Positions 24,248 through 36,942 of a stretch of DNA of 64,000 nt are shown one piece after another. Origin of the DNA: Lineus longissimus (taxonomy: Eukaryota > Nemertea > Pilidiophora > Heteronemertea > Lineidae). Position numbers and translations under genes: made by a program. The notes under the pieces are model-generated. The model did not search any database, was not told the DNA's origin, and saw nothing but the letters and a program-made list of their open reading frames with translations. Numbering within the stretch: position 1 is the stretch's first letter; each line of letters starts with the position of its first letter. The DNA lies in contig NC_088309.1 in assembly GCF_910592395.1 (NCBI RefSeq), forward strand, positions 8,560,501 to 8,624,500. Reading direction: 5' to 3'.

Positions 24248-26288
24248 GTATGAATTGTCTGTCATCATTTCTTAGTGACCTATTTGCGGATGGTAGGAAG
24301 TGGGGACGTCTGTAACGGCAAACTTGTGACCGATGTACAGGATGTTGAAGTATTTTTCTGAGCATCTGCCATCAAATGGACCGAAATTGAAGAATGATGG
24401 AGGTCATTTCAGTTAACGGCAGCTTTCTACTGATCTAATATATCCAATTCGATATATGAATTGCACATGAATTCTTAATTAAAGCTCGAAGTGGTTGCAG
24501 TTTCGACATTCTATACCACGTTTTCTTTATAAGCATGCCGCAAAGGTCGGCCGCCAATGCATCTTGATAATAAATTGTATCCGCTCAATCTTCGACTGCC
24601 GTACATGATTTTTAAAAGAACTTTTTACAGATTACAAATAAAGATGTTTTGAAAGGCTTATCTCAGTCACTACATCGGGGCAAGAATGCGAAATTGGCTG
24701 GGGGAACTTTGTGCATTTTGATGGAAATCATCGGGATATCAATTACCCTGGAGATTCAATTAGGAAACCTTGTTCGGTTCCAACAGATTGGTGACTCGTT
24801 GGTTGTTATTCAAAAGCAACTCAAAAGTTTGTATCAATTTTTCATTAGTTAAGAATAAGGCAGGTTCCGCGCAACCCTTAAGAACGTTGAAAGACGAAAT
24901 ACGAATATGTGTGGCGTGATTACACTCGTAAATCATCTTATCCTTAGTTGCAGGAAAAATCGAGAAATTTTCAAAACAAATTGTCGAAAAAATACATTAA
25001 CATTGTACATCATTCATAGTTCGTAGGTCGTAGACGTGATCCAACTTTGAACATAACGGTACGTAACGGGGAACTAAATGCAAAGAAGAATATGCTGTAC
25101 AATATAAATAGATACTTATAAGTAAATCTCTTTATTTAACAAAGCATTGCAGAGGCGGTTTAAGCCGGGTTAATCGAGATTACTGGTTCTTGGTTTATAA
25201 ATAAATCATGCTGTATCAATCTCGGAACTCTGTCCTCTTTCAGTAATATTACAAATGTACCATCGACGGGAAATGAGCGAGGTGACATCGATTTCATAAC
25301 CATTGCCTATTTATACAGCATCTCACAGCAACAAGAAGGCTAATTGACATGATCTATCCATGCCACCAAAAAATACCCGGCACATACTACGTCATCTTTT
25401 GCTGTTACCAATGAAAGGAACAACATAAATATCAAATACGTATCAAAGAAGGAACAGAAGAAATGTACCGATACTCACGTTTTCCAAGTTCACCATATTT
25501 ATGTCTCAAAAGGATTCAAATCAACGCTCAATTCTCGTCAAATTTCCAATAAAGTGACAATAAACTGATGTCATAACTAAAAAATCCATTTGCATGTGAA
25601 ATTGATGCGACGTATTTGGTTGTAGTTCAGTATGAGTGGTTAATCGGCTGGACCAAATATCCTAGGCTTCTAAGTCTGCTGCGAGAAACTGCTCAGCGCT
25701 GATGGGTGCTACCACTATCCGTTGACAGGGGTGTGCACTTCGTGATAATAGTTATCACTATCATTACAACGAGCATCAATACAGAGTCACTGTATTTTTT
25801 ATGAGATGTCGTGTTTCTTATTGTGAGTATTGCTTCAACCAATAGCAAATCCCACAAGTCATATATATAATTTCTGTCATGCATTTAATACCAAATCACT
25901 TGGCTGCTTTGAATTTTCTAGCTGTTTCAAAGTTTTGCTACATGCAGTATTGTGTAGATTAAGGGAAACTGAACATAACTGAAAAGCTCTGCTGCAATAT
26001 CTCTGCTGACCACTTCTGAAAAAAATCTGAGTCCCTGAGGAGCGAGCAATGGGCTCGAAAGTTCGAGATCCCACGTCAACAGGTTGAGCAAAAGGTTGGA
26101 ATGCATCTCGATCCTATATGCTTGTAGCAGAAATACGTTGGTTCGATCACGTCTTATGTTACCCATGACAGTGGAAACTCTTTGTATTCGCACAAGATGT
26201 GGAATCGTAGTAGTGTCTGTACTACGATTAAAAGAACAACGAGGACGAAGTATTGCTATAGTTTTCATTATAAGATCGCAAAATTACT

Positions 26289-26578
26289 GTGGCTGTAAAA
26301 GGCCACGCGAAATCTTTTTTTAGAATGCCCGAATTTATTTTTTATAACTCGAGCGCTCGACTTATATCTCGAGCGCTCGACTTACGTAAAGGTCACGCAA
26401 AATCTTTTTTAGTTTATTTTTCATAACTCGAGCGCTCGAGTTATGAAAAATAAACTAAAAAAGATTTTGCGTGACCTTTACGTAAGTCGAGCGCTCGAGA
26501 TATAAGTCGAGCGCTCGAGTTATAAAAAATAAATTCGGGCATTCTAAAAAAAGATTTCGCGTGGCCTTTTACAGCCAC
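26289..26578. mobile_element. Perfect 290-bp palindrome (foldback/MITE-like element)
   Basis: The two 145-bp halves are exact reverse complements with no spacer, centred on AGC|GCT at 26433/26434. The outer ends read GTGGCTGTAAAAGGCC and GGCCTTTTACAGCCAC. Inside, the 14-bp word CTCGAGCGCTCGAG or a one-base variant recurs five times, so the element is a palindrome built of palindromes. Flanks are not palindromic (ATTACT before, CGTACA after; a TAC duplication is possible but weak), so the element ends here. No coding capacity. Perfect identity of the arms implies a recent insertion or ongoing homogenisation, or a sequencing foldback artefact restricted to this interval. Confidence 0.9.
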
Positions 26579-27680
26579 CGTACAAAATGACCGACTGTAT
26601 GCTGAAACATGCATGCACGGAGTGTTTTTGTAATCCTTGTGCTTTCATCAACATCATCCTCAGGTCTCGCAGCCATTAACTTTTTTACACATTATTTTTG
26701 TATTTGCTTTCGGCACTAATATCGCTGCGGGGGCTCTGGGCCAACAAAGACAGCCTACGCTTTCGTGTGTATTTATGTATTGTTTTCATGGGAAAAAATG
26801 ACATAAGCTACAATATAACTACAAGGAAACTAGTCGGATACTTTGTAAATAGAATCGCAATGACAGCAAATAAGATGTTTTACTGCAGTAAAACATGTAG
26901 ACAACTTTTACTATGATGTCAAAATAAAAACCCTGTTCGTCATATATGTTACTGGTAGTAATTATCAAAAAATTATATCGGGTGTAGATAAGCAGAATAA
27001 GTTGTTTTTGCCTAAGAAAGCAAGCCATTGCTAATGTATTCCCTTGCTATTTGTGTGCGATGACAGTTTTACTAATGGGCATGTTGATGTCTCAAGGCCC
27101 ATGTCATTATTGGCAATACTTACTTCAACACTTATCATGAAGAATATGTTGAGTGAACAAAATAAAAAATTATTACGAACTTTGTCCTCTCGATGAACCA
27201 ACACCCAGCAGTAATTAGGATGTCATCACAACAATTTTACAACACATGTTCTAATTGGGTGTCAGATAAGGTACGACCCCTTTGGGAGTTCTTAAAATGT
27301 AACGAAAACAAATTGGTGTCACTCACATTACTAAAGACACTGCAGAGATAGCTTGATTGGGGTTGATCAGCATTGGATTTGATTGAGATCATAGGATTTG
27401 TCTACGAGCATTGTTGCTGTACTGAAGATGACAGGCGATTGATCTGCTGAAGCGAAGGAACTGAGCTATTGGGACTTCTCAGTTGTCAGGATAAACACAA
27501 GACTGCAGTTATTGACTTTATTTATCATTATTAAGTTCATCACTTGTTTCGTTGTGATTAAATCAGAATGTCGTATTCAATAAAATGACACCATTATATA
27601 GCAGTATAGCCAATAACAAAGTTCAATTTTGTTCACCTGCCTATTTTGCTTCTCGGAAGGGGTGAATATGTACCTGGTCA

Positions 27681-28200
27681 AGATTACCCTTGAGACCGCT
27701 GATCTCACCACCTCACGGCTCGGATGGAACTGTCAAATAAACAAGATAATCACTCCTCTATCCAGCTTGTTAAATGCAACATATCAGATGATCGGTATCA
27801 CCCGGAGACGTGGCAGGAGATGGACATTTTTGTTAGAATACGGCTGCCACTCTAATAAATCCCGAAAACAGATTTTTTTAGAGCAGAATTTGAAATACAA
27901 CTACTATTTACAAAAAGATGATTTGAAGAGACGGTTATTTGCATTTGTCGATCCAAATATATTTCAATTCTGGAAGATCAGTTCTTTGACAACTGTAATG
28001 AGCCTATCACACCTTGTTGTTCTGTCGAGTCGTGTCAATAACTTGGTGACTTGACCACGAAAATACCAGGGTAGGATTACCCTTGAGATCTACGATCTCA
28101 CTATACCTTATGCTGCGGATTTGTTGACCTGGCAGGTCACCAAATAAGATAATCACCTCCCTTCATCTTGTGACAAGCAACGGGATCAGATAATCGGTAT
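27681..28200 (+). repeat. Diverged repeat pair (27681-27800 and 28074-28200)
   Basis: Both copies read GATTACCCTTGAGA, a GATCTCAC word, AAGATAATCAC, then a CAGAT(G/A)ATCGGTAT end, in the same order and orientation, about 390 bp apart. The first half of each can pair GAGA...TCTC. Likely two insertions of one short interspersed family, or a local duplication. Family not recognised. Confidence 0.6.
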
Positions 28201-29160
28201 GCGCATCAGGATATGGCCAGATGTGTACACCGTGGGCGGATATTTGTCAAATTGAAGTAAGCCAGGCAAGGTCCTGCTAATGACGCGAAGGAGATTGCGT
28301 GCTTACAGATAATGTCCACTTCAAGAGTGAGGCGTAATTTGGTAATTACTTGATAAGAGGAATGGCAGTGACTTAATAATGACAAAGATAGAGACTCATA
28401 ACATCTGGTCGAAAGACTAGTCGTAGCATATTTCGTATTCCCCGTCGCAATGAAGATGGGCAAACATACCATCAAAACCTCGTGGATTTCGATTTGACTG
28501 TGAAATCAGCGTTGAATAAATGATGATATAGTACGATATCTATGAGATTATCGGTTTCCGTGGCGATACACCTTGAAATGTTCCTCACATGATCGGACTA
28601 ATTCTCGAGGGGACTAAATTTATTTTCGCACTGACTTGTTAAGTCGAAGCTGTTCCTTTTTCAGCAAACGTTAGTATTATGATAACAGTAATTAAAACAT
28701 TGTAAACGTCACTGGGAGTAATGCCTTTGTGTGGCATTACTACGCACACGTTTCTTTCTTCATGTGCAACTACGATGTATTTTTTGTACGGAGTGCGGAG
28801 TTTCCAGAGTCTATTCTTGGCTACGGGTACTTTGCAGTAGCATTACCCTTTGGTACCTTGGGTAATGGCCCAATGATCAAACCCTAGGAATCAAAGAAAA
28901 TAATGATGTCTTTCCACGCTCTTCCCAAGGGTAATTAAAACACATTTGGTAGAAAAACCCGATTCTGCTGCGCCGAACGAAGTATCAAAGCGACCCGCTT
29001 AACCTTTTTAATTATGTATTGTGGTACGTCATACACATGTTTTGTGGTCATGAAAGAGACGGGGATTGATATACATATAGCATTTATAATTGATATAACT
29101 TTTGTAACAACAATGTCGAAGATTTTTGTTTACTTCGGATAAAAACTATATTCCTTGCAG

Positions 29161-29255
29161 ACGACCTAGCTCAGCCAATCTCCATACTGGTCCTGTTTAC
29201 GCTGTCACAGACATTGGAAGCCCCCTTAAGTTTCTTTCGTCGACTCCGCCAGATG
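29161..29255 (+). CDS. Putative exon 3 of coiled-coil gene
   Basis: A strong acceptor (AACTATATTCCTTGCAG) and a fair donor (GATG|GTAATT) bound 95 bp. In the frame set by exon 2 it reads RPSSANLHTGPVYAVTDIGS and onward to SSTPPD. Entry is phase 2 and exit phase 1; the exit joins 37113 as G+TT (Val). One other frame is also open across it, so the phase chain rather than openness supports this reading. Confidence 0.5.
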
Positions 29256-32200
29256 GTAATTTGCATTGGGGCCAAGGTTCCTTTCCTCTCTTATTCCGGA
29301 TAGGTGTTCATTGTTTGTACGCAGTGTACGTATGGCCAGTGTGATCCCGACGCCCTTCGTCTGATATTCCCCACGCAACACTTTAGATCGAAGATAGGGA
29401 TGTATATAGAAACATCTAGTTGGTGATAAATCGAGGCTACACATAAATGGCAGCTTAAATTGCCTTTCAGGAGACCTCTCTTGGGACCAGCTGAGGTGAT
29501 ATCGGCGCAAATCACTAGTAATGGACGTTGATTAATCCCGGCATCAGTATAGAGAAGACGGTGTCGATTAGCTAGCTACTTTTACTCAAGAGCCTTGATC
29601 TCCCCTTGACATATGTGTCAGAAGTTTGTTAAAAACTAGATTTGTGGCTGGGTTTACACAGACAAAACACGGTTTATGGTCACGTCAGCGAACAAAGGTT
29701 TCAATTGGTCATGAACCCTTTGTAAAGCCATTGTTTGCCGGAGGTCCGTATTCATTGTCCATGAAGCCCTACCTGAACCCGATGTAGAAATTTGAAATGT
29801 CCGAGGATATAATGACAGAAGAACAAAGGATTCTATAATGCGCATTAATTTCTTAGCTGTTGGCGGTCACGGTCCCTTGGACCATATACCGTACAACTGC
29901 CATAATCCGTCGGAATACAATAGGGCTGAACACCTTTCCCATGGGGATATTTTTGGCTGTTGCACCAGCCTGACGTGCTCTTTTCGCTTGTGACAAAGCA
30001 TGTGCTTCTGATGGAAAAACAGTGTTACTTTTTTGGAAGTGATGCGTGTTCATGTATATTGAAGCATATTCTAATGAGAAGACAATCATAAGAGTTCTCT
30101 TCACGCTCTGCTGAGTGGCTTTGTATTAGCGTACTGGTATGAGCCTTTAGAAATTGCTGATTCCCTTTACTCAAGCTAGATCGGTCAACCAACATGACCA
30201 ACGGAATTAGAGATCACGTCGCCAACGGCTTCTGGCATGGCCGTCTTGAATTCCATCGTAGACATTCCATCGCCAGGACGCCTGACGAGCCAAATACTTT
30301 CCCTGGGGACAGAAATCAGTATACATGTATATGATTGACATGGTTGTCGAACGGCAAGCCCGCCCTTAAAATTAAAGATCCGATCAGAAACTGTCTGACT
30401 CTGATACTTCATTACGATTCAATATTCTCCAGCCATATTTTTCTATATTTTATCCATTTAATCTCAGCGTAACCAGCAAAATACCGATAGGTGCAAAATG
30501 GTTATGGTGGAACTTCTTCTGATTTGTCCTTCCCTTTACCAGAATTGGCAGCCTCATGTCTGCCATTTTCATCTCTTCTTTACAAATCGTCATCTTGAAT
30601 ATGGGCGATCTACTCATTTTGCCCTAACATATCATGACGGGTTCTTTATTTTTCATTTGAGAAAGTGTAGAATACTCACTCAAAGCTCCTAAGAATGTTA
30701 CCTAATATTAGTAGGAGCTGAGCTTTTTTGCAATGGCTGCACGGATGGCACATAGAAGTCACGTGACATGTCACATGGCATATCATGGTTCACTTCTCAT
30801 TAAAGAATAATGAAGCCATTTCCAAAGGGCAGGTTACGCAAGCTTTTAGTTGTCTCTTTGAAAACCCACGGATGGATCTTGAATTTTAGTGAATTGTCGA
30901 AGGATGCAACGTCACTTTTAGGTAAACGCGGCCAGATATTCAGTCATCAGATGTGCAAAAAGACACCTCATCGCTGTAGGCATCCATGTTTATTGCGACC
31001 ACCGGGCATCTGACCATCTGGTATGTTTGTCACGACATCATATGCATCGGTGGAGCTGGGAAAGTGGTACGTGCTTCTTCTTCCACGATTATCTCATACA
31101 AAGGCAGTCAAGTGCAAACAGTTAAGTTTGCATTACCAATCCCGTCAGTTACAACGTATCTACTGTGTTTGCTGGTCCGAAAATAAAGAAAAAACATCAA
31201 TTTGCAAAACGTCGTCTCCATGTTTGATGATTTCATCAAGAGAAGATGATATCCCAATCTAGTCTTAAATTCATTTTCGTGTATATCAGACGGTTGAAAT
31301 GCGCAATTTAACTGCTTCATTCCGTTCGGCTGTCAACTTGAAGTGGGGTGACTTCCCTTAGGCTAGCAATAAAGCGATCGGATACTTAAAGTGCATGCTA
31401 TTCTACAGCTTTCAAACTACGAATTTTCCCACATAAGGCAAACTGAGGACGAGCTCTTTTCACGAATAGGGCCTTGGACTATGGTTCATTCAGAGAGCCA
31501 ACTAGACGGCTTACGTCGGTCTGTTTTTGAAGGAACAGGAAAAAAGGCTCCCTCAAATTTTTACAGCACTGATACAACATTGGTGATTTAATTTTGAGAT
31601 ATTTTTAGACAGGAATGTACCATCACAATCGCAGTTCGCCAGGTACTCTGATGCTGTGATAAACAACTGCATGGATATCACCAACAGGAGCATGTGATCC
31701 GGATGTGATGTGAACATTAGCATTTAGATTGAACTTTTGGTCACGATTTCCTCCTCAGGCGCTGATCACAAAAAATAGAGTAACATGGCATTGGGTTATG
31801 AACAAATGAAATAATTGTGCTTTATATTGTATATACAACATTCTCAAAGCGCTTTACATTTATAGATGTCTTATAGATAATGAGCAAAACCACCACAGCA
31901 ATTAATCATTGTAACTATAATGTCGGCTCCTTATCCATGTATGCACGTGGCATATGGTCTTGATTAATTCTTGATGATGGCGAATAGGCAAATATGATAC
32001 TTAAGTGACTATATCACTAGTTTGCAGCATGTTTGGCGTAATGACTCCGGATGTTATATGGTAGGATACATGTACATGTACGTGTACGATACGGGCATTT
32101 GGTAATGATTTTGTTACTACAAATAAGTATCATGTTACAATTTTTTCTTAGTATCAACAAATGTCGGTAGTTTTCATAGGCAGCGCTATACGGGGGTCGG

Positions 32201-33600
32201 AGAATCCGTTTTCGGAAAAGGTTGACAGCAACATGACCGAGAAAGCCCTTTTTAGCCGAAATAAATTTGAAAGTATTCATTGTTAACTGTTCCTGTATTT
32301 TTTTGGTAACAACACTGACTCTTTTTGAATTATTGGCGCCAGCCATGGCTTTGTCACAGGTCTTTGTCAGAGTCACGAATCAAGATTGTCAAATTACATA
32401 GAATGCGATGTTGGCATGCCTTAATAGTGATCAATCTGGATTTGTTCACCCGACGACTCAATATTGAATATATGATATTACCGCTGGCGTTTTAAATCAG
32501 TCGATGTTTCAAAGACGGAATCACGAGGCGAGAAAAAATGCTCCTTGTGCCTTAAAGGAAATCCTGCACCAAGCTCTAGCGATTGCAGAGAGAGATGGCC
32601 TCTGAGAGTACTGGTTTTTGTTATTACAGTCGATGAAGACAACGAAATTTAGCATTCAAATGCAATAGCCGCCATACGGGGAAAGAGAGACTATCTATTT
32701 TTGGTCGAAGAATGTGTGATACGAATGCCAAATAAATGTAGCTCTTCCTCTGTTCTAAATTCAGTATGCGTTTAGCTCGTGTTGTAAAAATGCTTTGTTT
32801 TTTTTCCACGAGAACGAGTCAACAAGACAAACGGAAAAATTATTCGAGGCATACGGCTGTTCGGAAATAGGTGCCATTATTTCAAAGTCGTGGACGCCAA
32901 AGCCATATGTTGATAAATATCGGCGACAATTGTTTTATTCCAAATGGGATCTGTACATCATACGCTGCAGCTTTATCGCGAAAGAAAACCAAGTAATGCG
33001 CCTGAAGATGGACTAGATCTGCAAAACTTGTCGGAAATGAAAAAATCCGAGGGAAAATGGAATGTGCTCAAAAAAAAAATAAAAGTGGTTGTTTGCTCGA
33101 ATCATACGGGAAGTAGAAGCTGATCCTCCCGGAAATGAAGGTGCGAAGTATGTCATATCGCTGACGTATAACTTGGCAAGTAAAGACGCAAGAGGACCAT
33201 AAAAACCACCTTCAGAACAAAACCTCCGCACGTTCACGTATTGGGGATGACTGACTTCTAGAGAAACTATACCTAAGTCGAACATGGTGATGTGCGGGGT
33301 GTCTCAATAAATGTACCCAAAAGTATGAAAGCAGACACATGGTGGGTAAAAGTATCGGTTTACCCAAGAAAGTGCGTGCTTACCGGGAGAGGAAATGACG
33401 ACACAAAAGAAACAGACAAAATATTTTTTCATTCTGAAGGGCGTCAAAGCACGCATTTATTATTTTTATCCGATTGCACCCCGTAACACTGAAATCGGAG
33501 CGCCTTATTTCTATTGTGTCACGAAGGTAAACTGTTACCTTTACCCACCGTGATCACAATGTCATAGACGAATCAAAACTTTCGTTCAAAATATTTTTAA

Positions 33601-33866
33601 CGTGATTTATCAGTTGAGGTTTGAGGTGTTATGAATGCTTTAGCCTGTGTGTGTCGGTGCTTTCCTTTGGAATATGTTTGTGTTTGATGTATTTGACAAA
33701 GAGTATGATAATATTTGTTTGACGTGTGGTCTAGAGACCGTTGTCTTGTCAAACAAATGTTATCATACTCTTTGCCAAATACATCAAACCGAAACTTACC
33801 CCACAGCACAGCACCAACACAGACTACCGCACTCATAACACTTCAAGCCTCAACTGACAAATCACG
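33601..33866. mobile_element. Imperfect 266-bp foldback element
   Basis: CGTGATTTATCAGTTGAGG at the left end is matched by the complement of the right end (CGTGATTTGTCAGTTGAGG). Arms of about 120 bp remain alignable inward, with scattered substitutions and small indels, to a GTCTAGAGAC-like centre near 33724-33740. The matched core AAAGAGTATGATAA is the best preserved part. It is an older cousin in style, not in sequence, of the perfect palindrome at 26.3 kb. Look-alike frames on both strands (both containing KEYDNICLT) are a consequence of the symmetry. Confidence 0.85.
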
Positions 33867-34849
33867 TTTCCCAGCACCCAACATGCCATACACTGCCTAA
33901 AACCCATTACCTCACATTCTTTTAACAAGAAACGGAACTGCACTATTAAACATGTTAACAGAGAGTACACGTCATGATTATTACAGGTATTGAATGGTTT
34001 ATTTAGCTTCATGACAAAAGGGGTATTGTTACTGTGCTGTGGCCAAAAGCTTAAAAGGTTTTCTGACCAATGAACGGTTTTCTATCGCGTTGCTTCATTG
34101 TAAGAGCTTTTGTCACGGTGTCCAATCGATAATGCAGAGTGGGGAATAGATTTCCGTTAACAACAGACCCGCCCGATATTGGTGAAATTGGTGAATTGGG
34201 GGAAGTACAGAGTGCATTAAACCCCTCTAACATTTGTTTTAGAAAATCTTGGGACGACTCTATTAGTGACCCGTAACACTTTAGGGAGTCTTCTGTCTTC
34301 GATCTTGGGTGTTCGGATTATAAGATACCCCTACCAGTCACACACCAATGTAAACGATTCTCCCAGCTCTACAAACATGAAGGAATCGCTTTCACAACAA
34401 GACATTCCATGGCAAAACATAGCAAGTTCCGAGTTGAGAAGGTGTTATGAGAACCAATTTCAACTGCGTGTGATCCAAGTATGCCATACTAAAAGGAGTC
34501 ATTTCTTTGAACTGGTAAACGTAATTGGCTGTTGACAGTTGGTCACCAGCAATTCGCCTCATGAGCCAGTTACACCACTGCTATAAAGCTCATGGTTTGG
34601 TTAAGGTTGAGTTCAGTATGGTATATTCCATGCACCAGGCCGATATTCTGCGATGTTGCATTTCGTCCCGAGATGTTCTTTCCTGCTTTCGTGCCATTTT
34701 ACGTATCTTCGGATCTCGTCTCAATGTTGTTGATCATGAATTTGTAGTCAGTTAACTGACTATTCTGTTACCCCTTCTATTTGAGCAAAAATCTGAGTAA
34801 TCCGAAAATAATAACCGTGTCGGGATAAACCAGCCGATAAACTACACTC

Positions 34850-34935
34850 GAAGTGGAACAGCGTCGGCCTAATGATCAAATTATCGTGGTTCGACTCCTG
34901 GTGGGTTCCCTTACCCATCATCATCATCATCATCA
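34850..34935 (+). mobile_element. tRNA-derived SINE-like head
   Basis: GGTTCGACTCC at 34898 matches the RNA polymerase III B-box consensus (GGTTCGANTCC). About 35 bp upstream, GGAACAGCGTCGGCCTAATG resembles the A-box part of tRNA-like SINE heads of marine invertebrates. A (CAT)n tract follows at about 34916-34934. A complete tRNA cloverleaf is not evident, so I prefer a SINE fragment to a tRNA gene. Confidence 0.4.
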
Positions 34936-35527
34936 TCCTGGCCCACATCAGTGCGGCCATCTGGGCGGCCCTCTGTGCTCGGCGAGGCGGATCAGATCAC
35001 TGGTCTTTCTTCTATCACGTCGTCCATCCAAATTCTCCCCTGACCGGGATAAAGATAGTTATCCCAAAGTGCTTGTGAACAGACAGAGTAACAACCAAGC
35101 TAACTGACCGCGCTAAAGAAATGCCTTCTATTATCAAATTTGCATATTTGAGATAGAACATTGTCCCCGCGTGTTATTAGCCAGCCATGCAAAGAGAACA
35201 TTACGCTACTTTGACTTGTCCCTCTCGTTCATTGTCACCACCTCTGCCGGTAACCTAAGCGCAAATCAAATAAAGAAAGAATAAAACAGGTGGTAATATC
35301 CGAACAGTTGTCTCATCGTCCAAAGGTCAGTACTTCATCTCCAGCGCAGATAACATTGCTCGCCTAATGAGCAAGGAGATTGTATGAGATAAAAGTCAGA
35401 AGAATCGAGGTGCCTCTTCCGACAAGTGATCGAGGCATCACCCATATTTATCTGGTTATCGCAGAGAATTAGATCATACAAGATCAAAAAGAGCGCTTGA
35501 TTCGATACAATTTCGTTGGTCGAGTAT

Positions 35528-35555
35528 TACGCGCGAGAAAAGGACCTCGCGCGTA
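35528..35555. repeat. GC-rich 10-bp hairpin
   Basis: TACGCGCGAG, an 8-base spacer, and the exact complement CTCGCGCGTA. The stem is CG-alternating, unusual in this AT-rich intron. Function unknown. Confidence 0.8.
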
Positions 35556-36612
35556 TGTCTAATAGAATAAATGTCATCTTGGGTTATCTGAGCTGTTTGT
35601 GATGAGCTTGGTCCGACTTTTTCATTACCTTATCATATACAGTGTAGAATAAAGATGGCTCTTCCGAAGCTATTGCATTATATATCGTTCGGTCAAACGT
35701 CCGAAGAAACAGCTAAACTTTTTGTTTGATGGTTTATTTCCTAATTTGTCAATACATGTAGGCATTGCAAAACAATGACAAAGTGTCAAGTCAACCAAAG
35801 CCTCGTTTTGATGACCGGATATGCGCGTGGCGCGCTATTTGAGAGGCGTCTATACTTGGTCATATTGATATTGATAAAAAAAAGGTTGAGCCAAAAAAAC
35901 ACGACACCATGCGCTGCCCGTCTCTGACGTCACGCTGTTCATGATGCGTCGGGGTGACGCAGCAACACTGGGTTAGAACGCAACGATCCTTTTATGAAGT
36001 TAATACATCCGCGGGGTCCCTCTGCACGGGGAGAGAAAAAGCTCTCTTTAGGAACAGGAACTTCAGCATGGGAAAACCTTTCAGCGGTAGGCCTAAGCAT
36101 GTTTCCCAGGATATTTGGTAATGCGTATACCAAACAACCTTATTTGTCTTTGAGTTTATTTCATCAGAGGCGTTCGTAATTCATGATGTCAGGCATGTGT
36201 AGCAGCAGTCGTGAGAGGTTTTCACATCTTTCTGTTCTCAATCTCAATCTCAGTTTATTGAGGGAAACCTCCCTGGATTATAGGCCTAGAATACATCTTG
36301 TCGATCCAAACACGTTTTTATGATCCATATATATAAATGCTTTCTCGCCGCAGTGATAAAGAAGCGAGTCTTTGCACACAAATCCATAATAAGAGATTCG
36401 CCTTCGCCAAGTTCAACTTCACAAGACACCGACGTTCAAAATATCAACGGCGATCTGATGTGTTGTTTTACAAGTTCGGATATGGTGAAGGTCATGGTGG
36501 ACTCACTGTCTGATTGTATGTATAATAGGCCTACACATATTTCCTCTTTCCCAGCAGCAAATGAAGGCCCCGTGCCCACTATCAAGCGCTTATCGAGAAC
36601 GAACACAACGCC

Positions 36613-36942
36613 GGTCAGTGTGACGACCTGTAGATTTACTACAGAGCTCTAGATGGCAGATGAGCACCTGCCAGCATCGGTCAGTGTGACGACCTGTAGA
36701 TTTACTACAGAGCTCTAGATGGCAGATGAGCACCTGCCAGCATCGGTCAGTGTGACGACCTGTAGATTTACTACAGAGCTCTAGATGGCAGATGAGCACC
36801 TGCCAGCATCGGTCAGTGTGACGACCTGTAGATTTACTACATAGCTCTAGATGGCAGATGAGCACCTGCCAGCATCGGTCAGTGTGACGACCTGTAGATT
36901 TACTACAGAGCTCTAGATGGCAGATGAGCACCTGCCAGCATC
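36613..36942 (+). repeat. 66-bp minisatellite, exactly five copies
   Basis: Units begin with GGTCAGTGTGACGACCTGTAG at 36613, 36679, 36745, 36811 and 36877 and are almost identical; the fourth has T for G in ACAGAGC. The array ends cleanly at 36942. Each unit holds the hairpin CTGTAG-ATTTA-CTACAG. As 66 is divisible by three, the minus strand stays open as a 22-residue repeat (LICHLELCSKSTGRHTDRCW...), which I treat as non-coding. Near-identity indicates recent amplification. Confidence 0.95.

Larger units (their letters stand above)
24248..29160 (+). other. Putative intron 2 with mobile elements
   Basis: Nearly 5 kb without a supported exon. It contains the 290-bp palindrome (26289-26578) and a tandem pair of diverged repeats (27681-28200). 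A 141-codon plus-strand frame (27629-28054) overlaps the first repeat copy and has no coding bias. Confidence 0.4.

Noticed and set aside
27629-28054. 141-codon plus-strand frame
   Set aside because: Overlaps an interspersed repeat, has AT-biased codons in all positions and no recognisable domain.
33597-33838. Two similar small proteins on opposite strands (KEYDNICLT)
   Set aside because: Similarity arises from the inverted repeat of the foldback element, not from gene duplication.
34850-34935. Functional tRNA gene
   Set aside because: A B-box is present but an acceptor stem and anticodon arm do not fold convincingly; a SINE fragment is likelier.
36556-36612. Possible extra exon of the coiled-coil gene ending at CCG|GTCAGT
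   Set aside because: Its exit phase (0) does not fit the phase-1 acceptor at 37113 and the alternative frame meets a stop.
36590-36931. 113-codon minus-strand frame with a perfect 22-residue repeat
   Set aside because: A by-product of the 66-bp minisatellite; no splice sites or start context, and the plus strand reads through the same bases with stops.
36613-36942. Possible CRISPR array
   Set aside because: Units are contiguous with no unique spacers, in an animal genome; it is a minisatellite.
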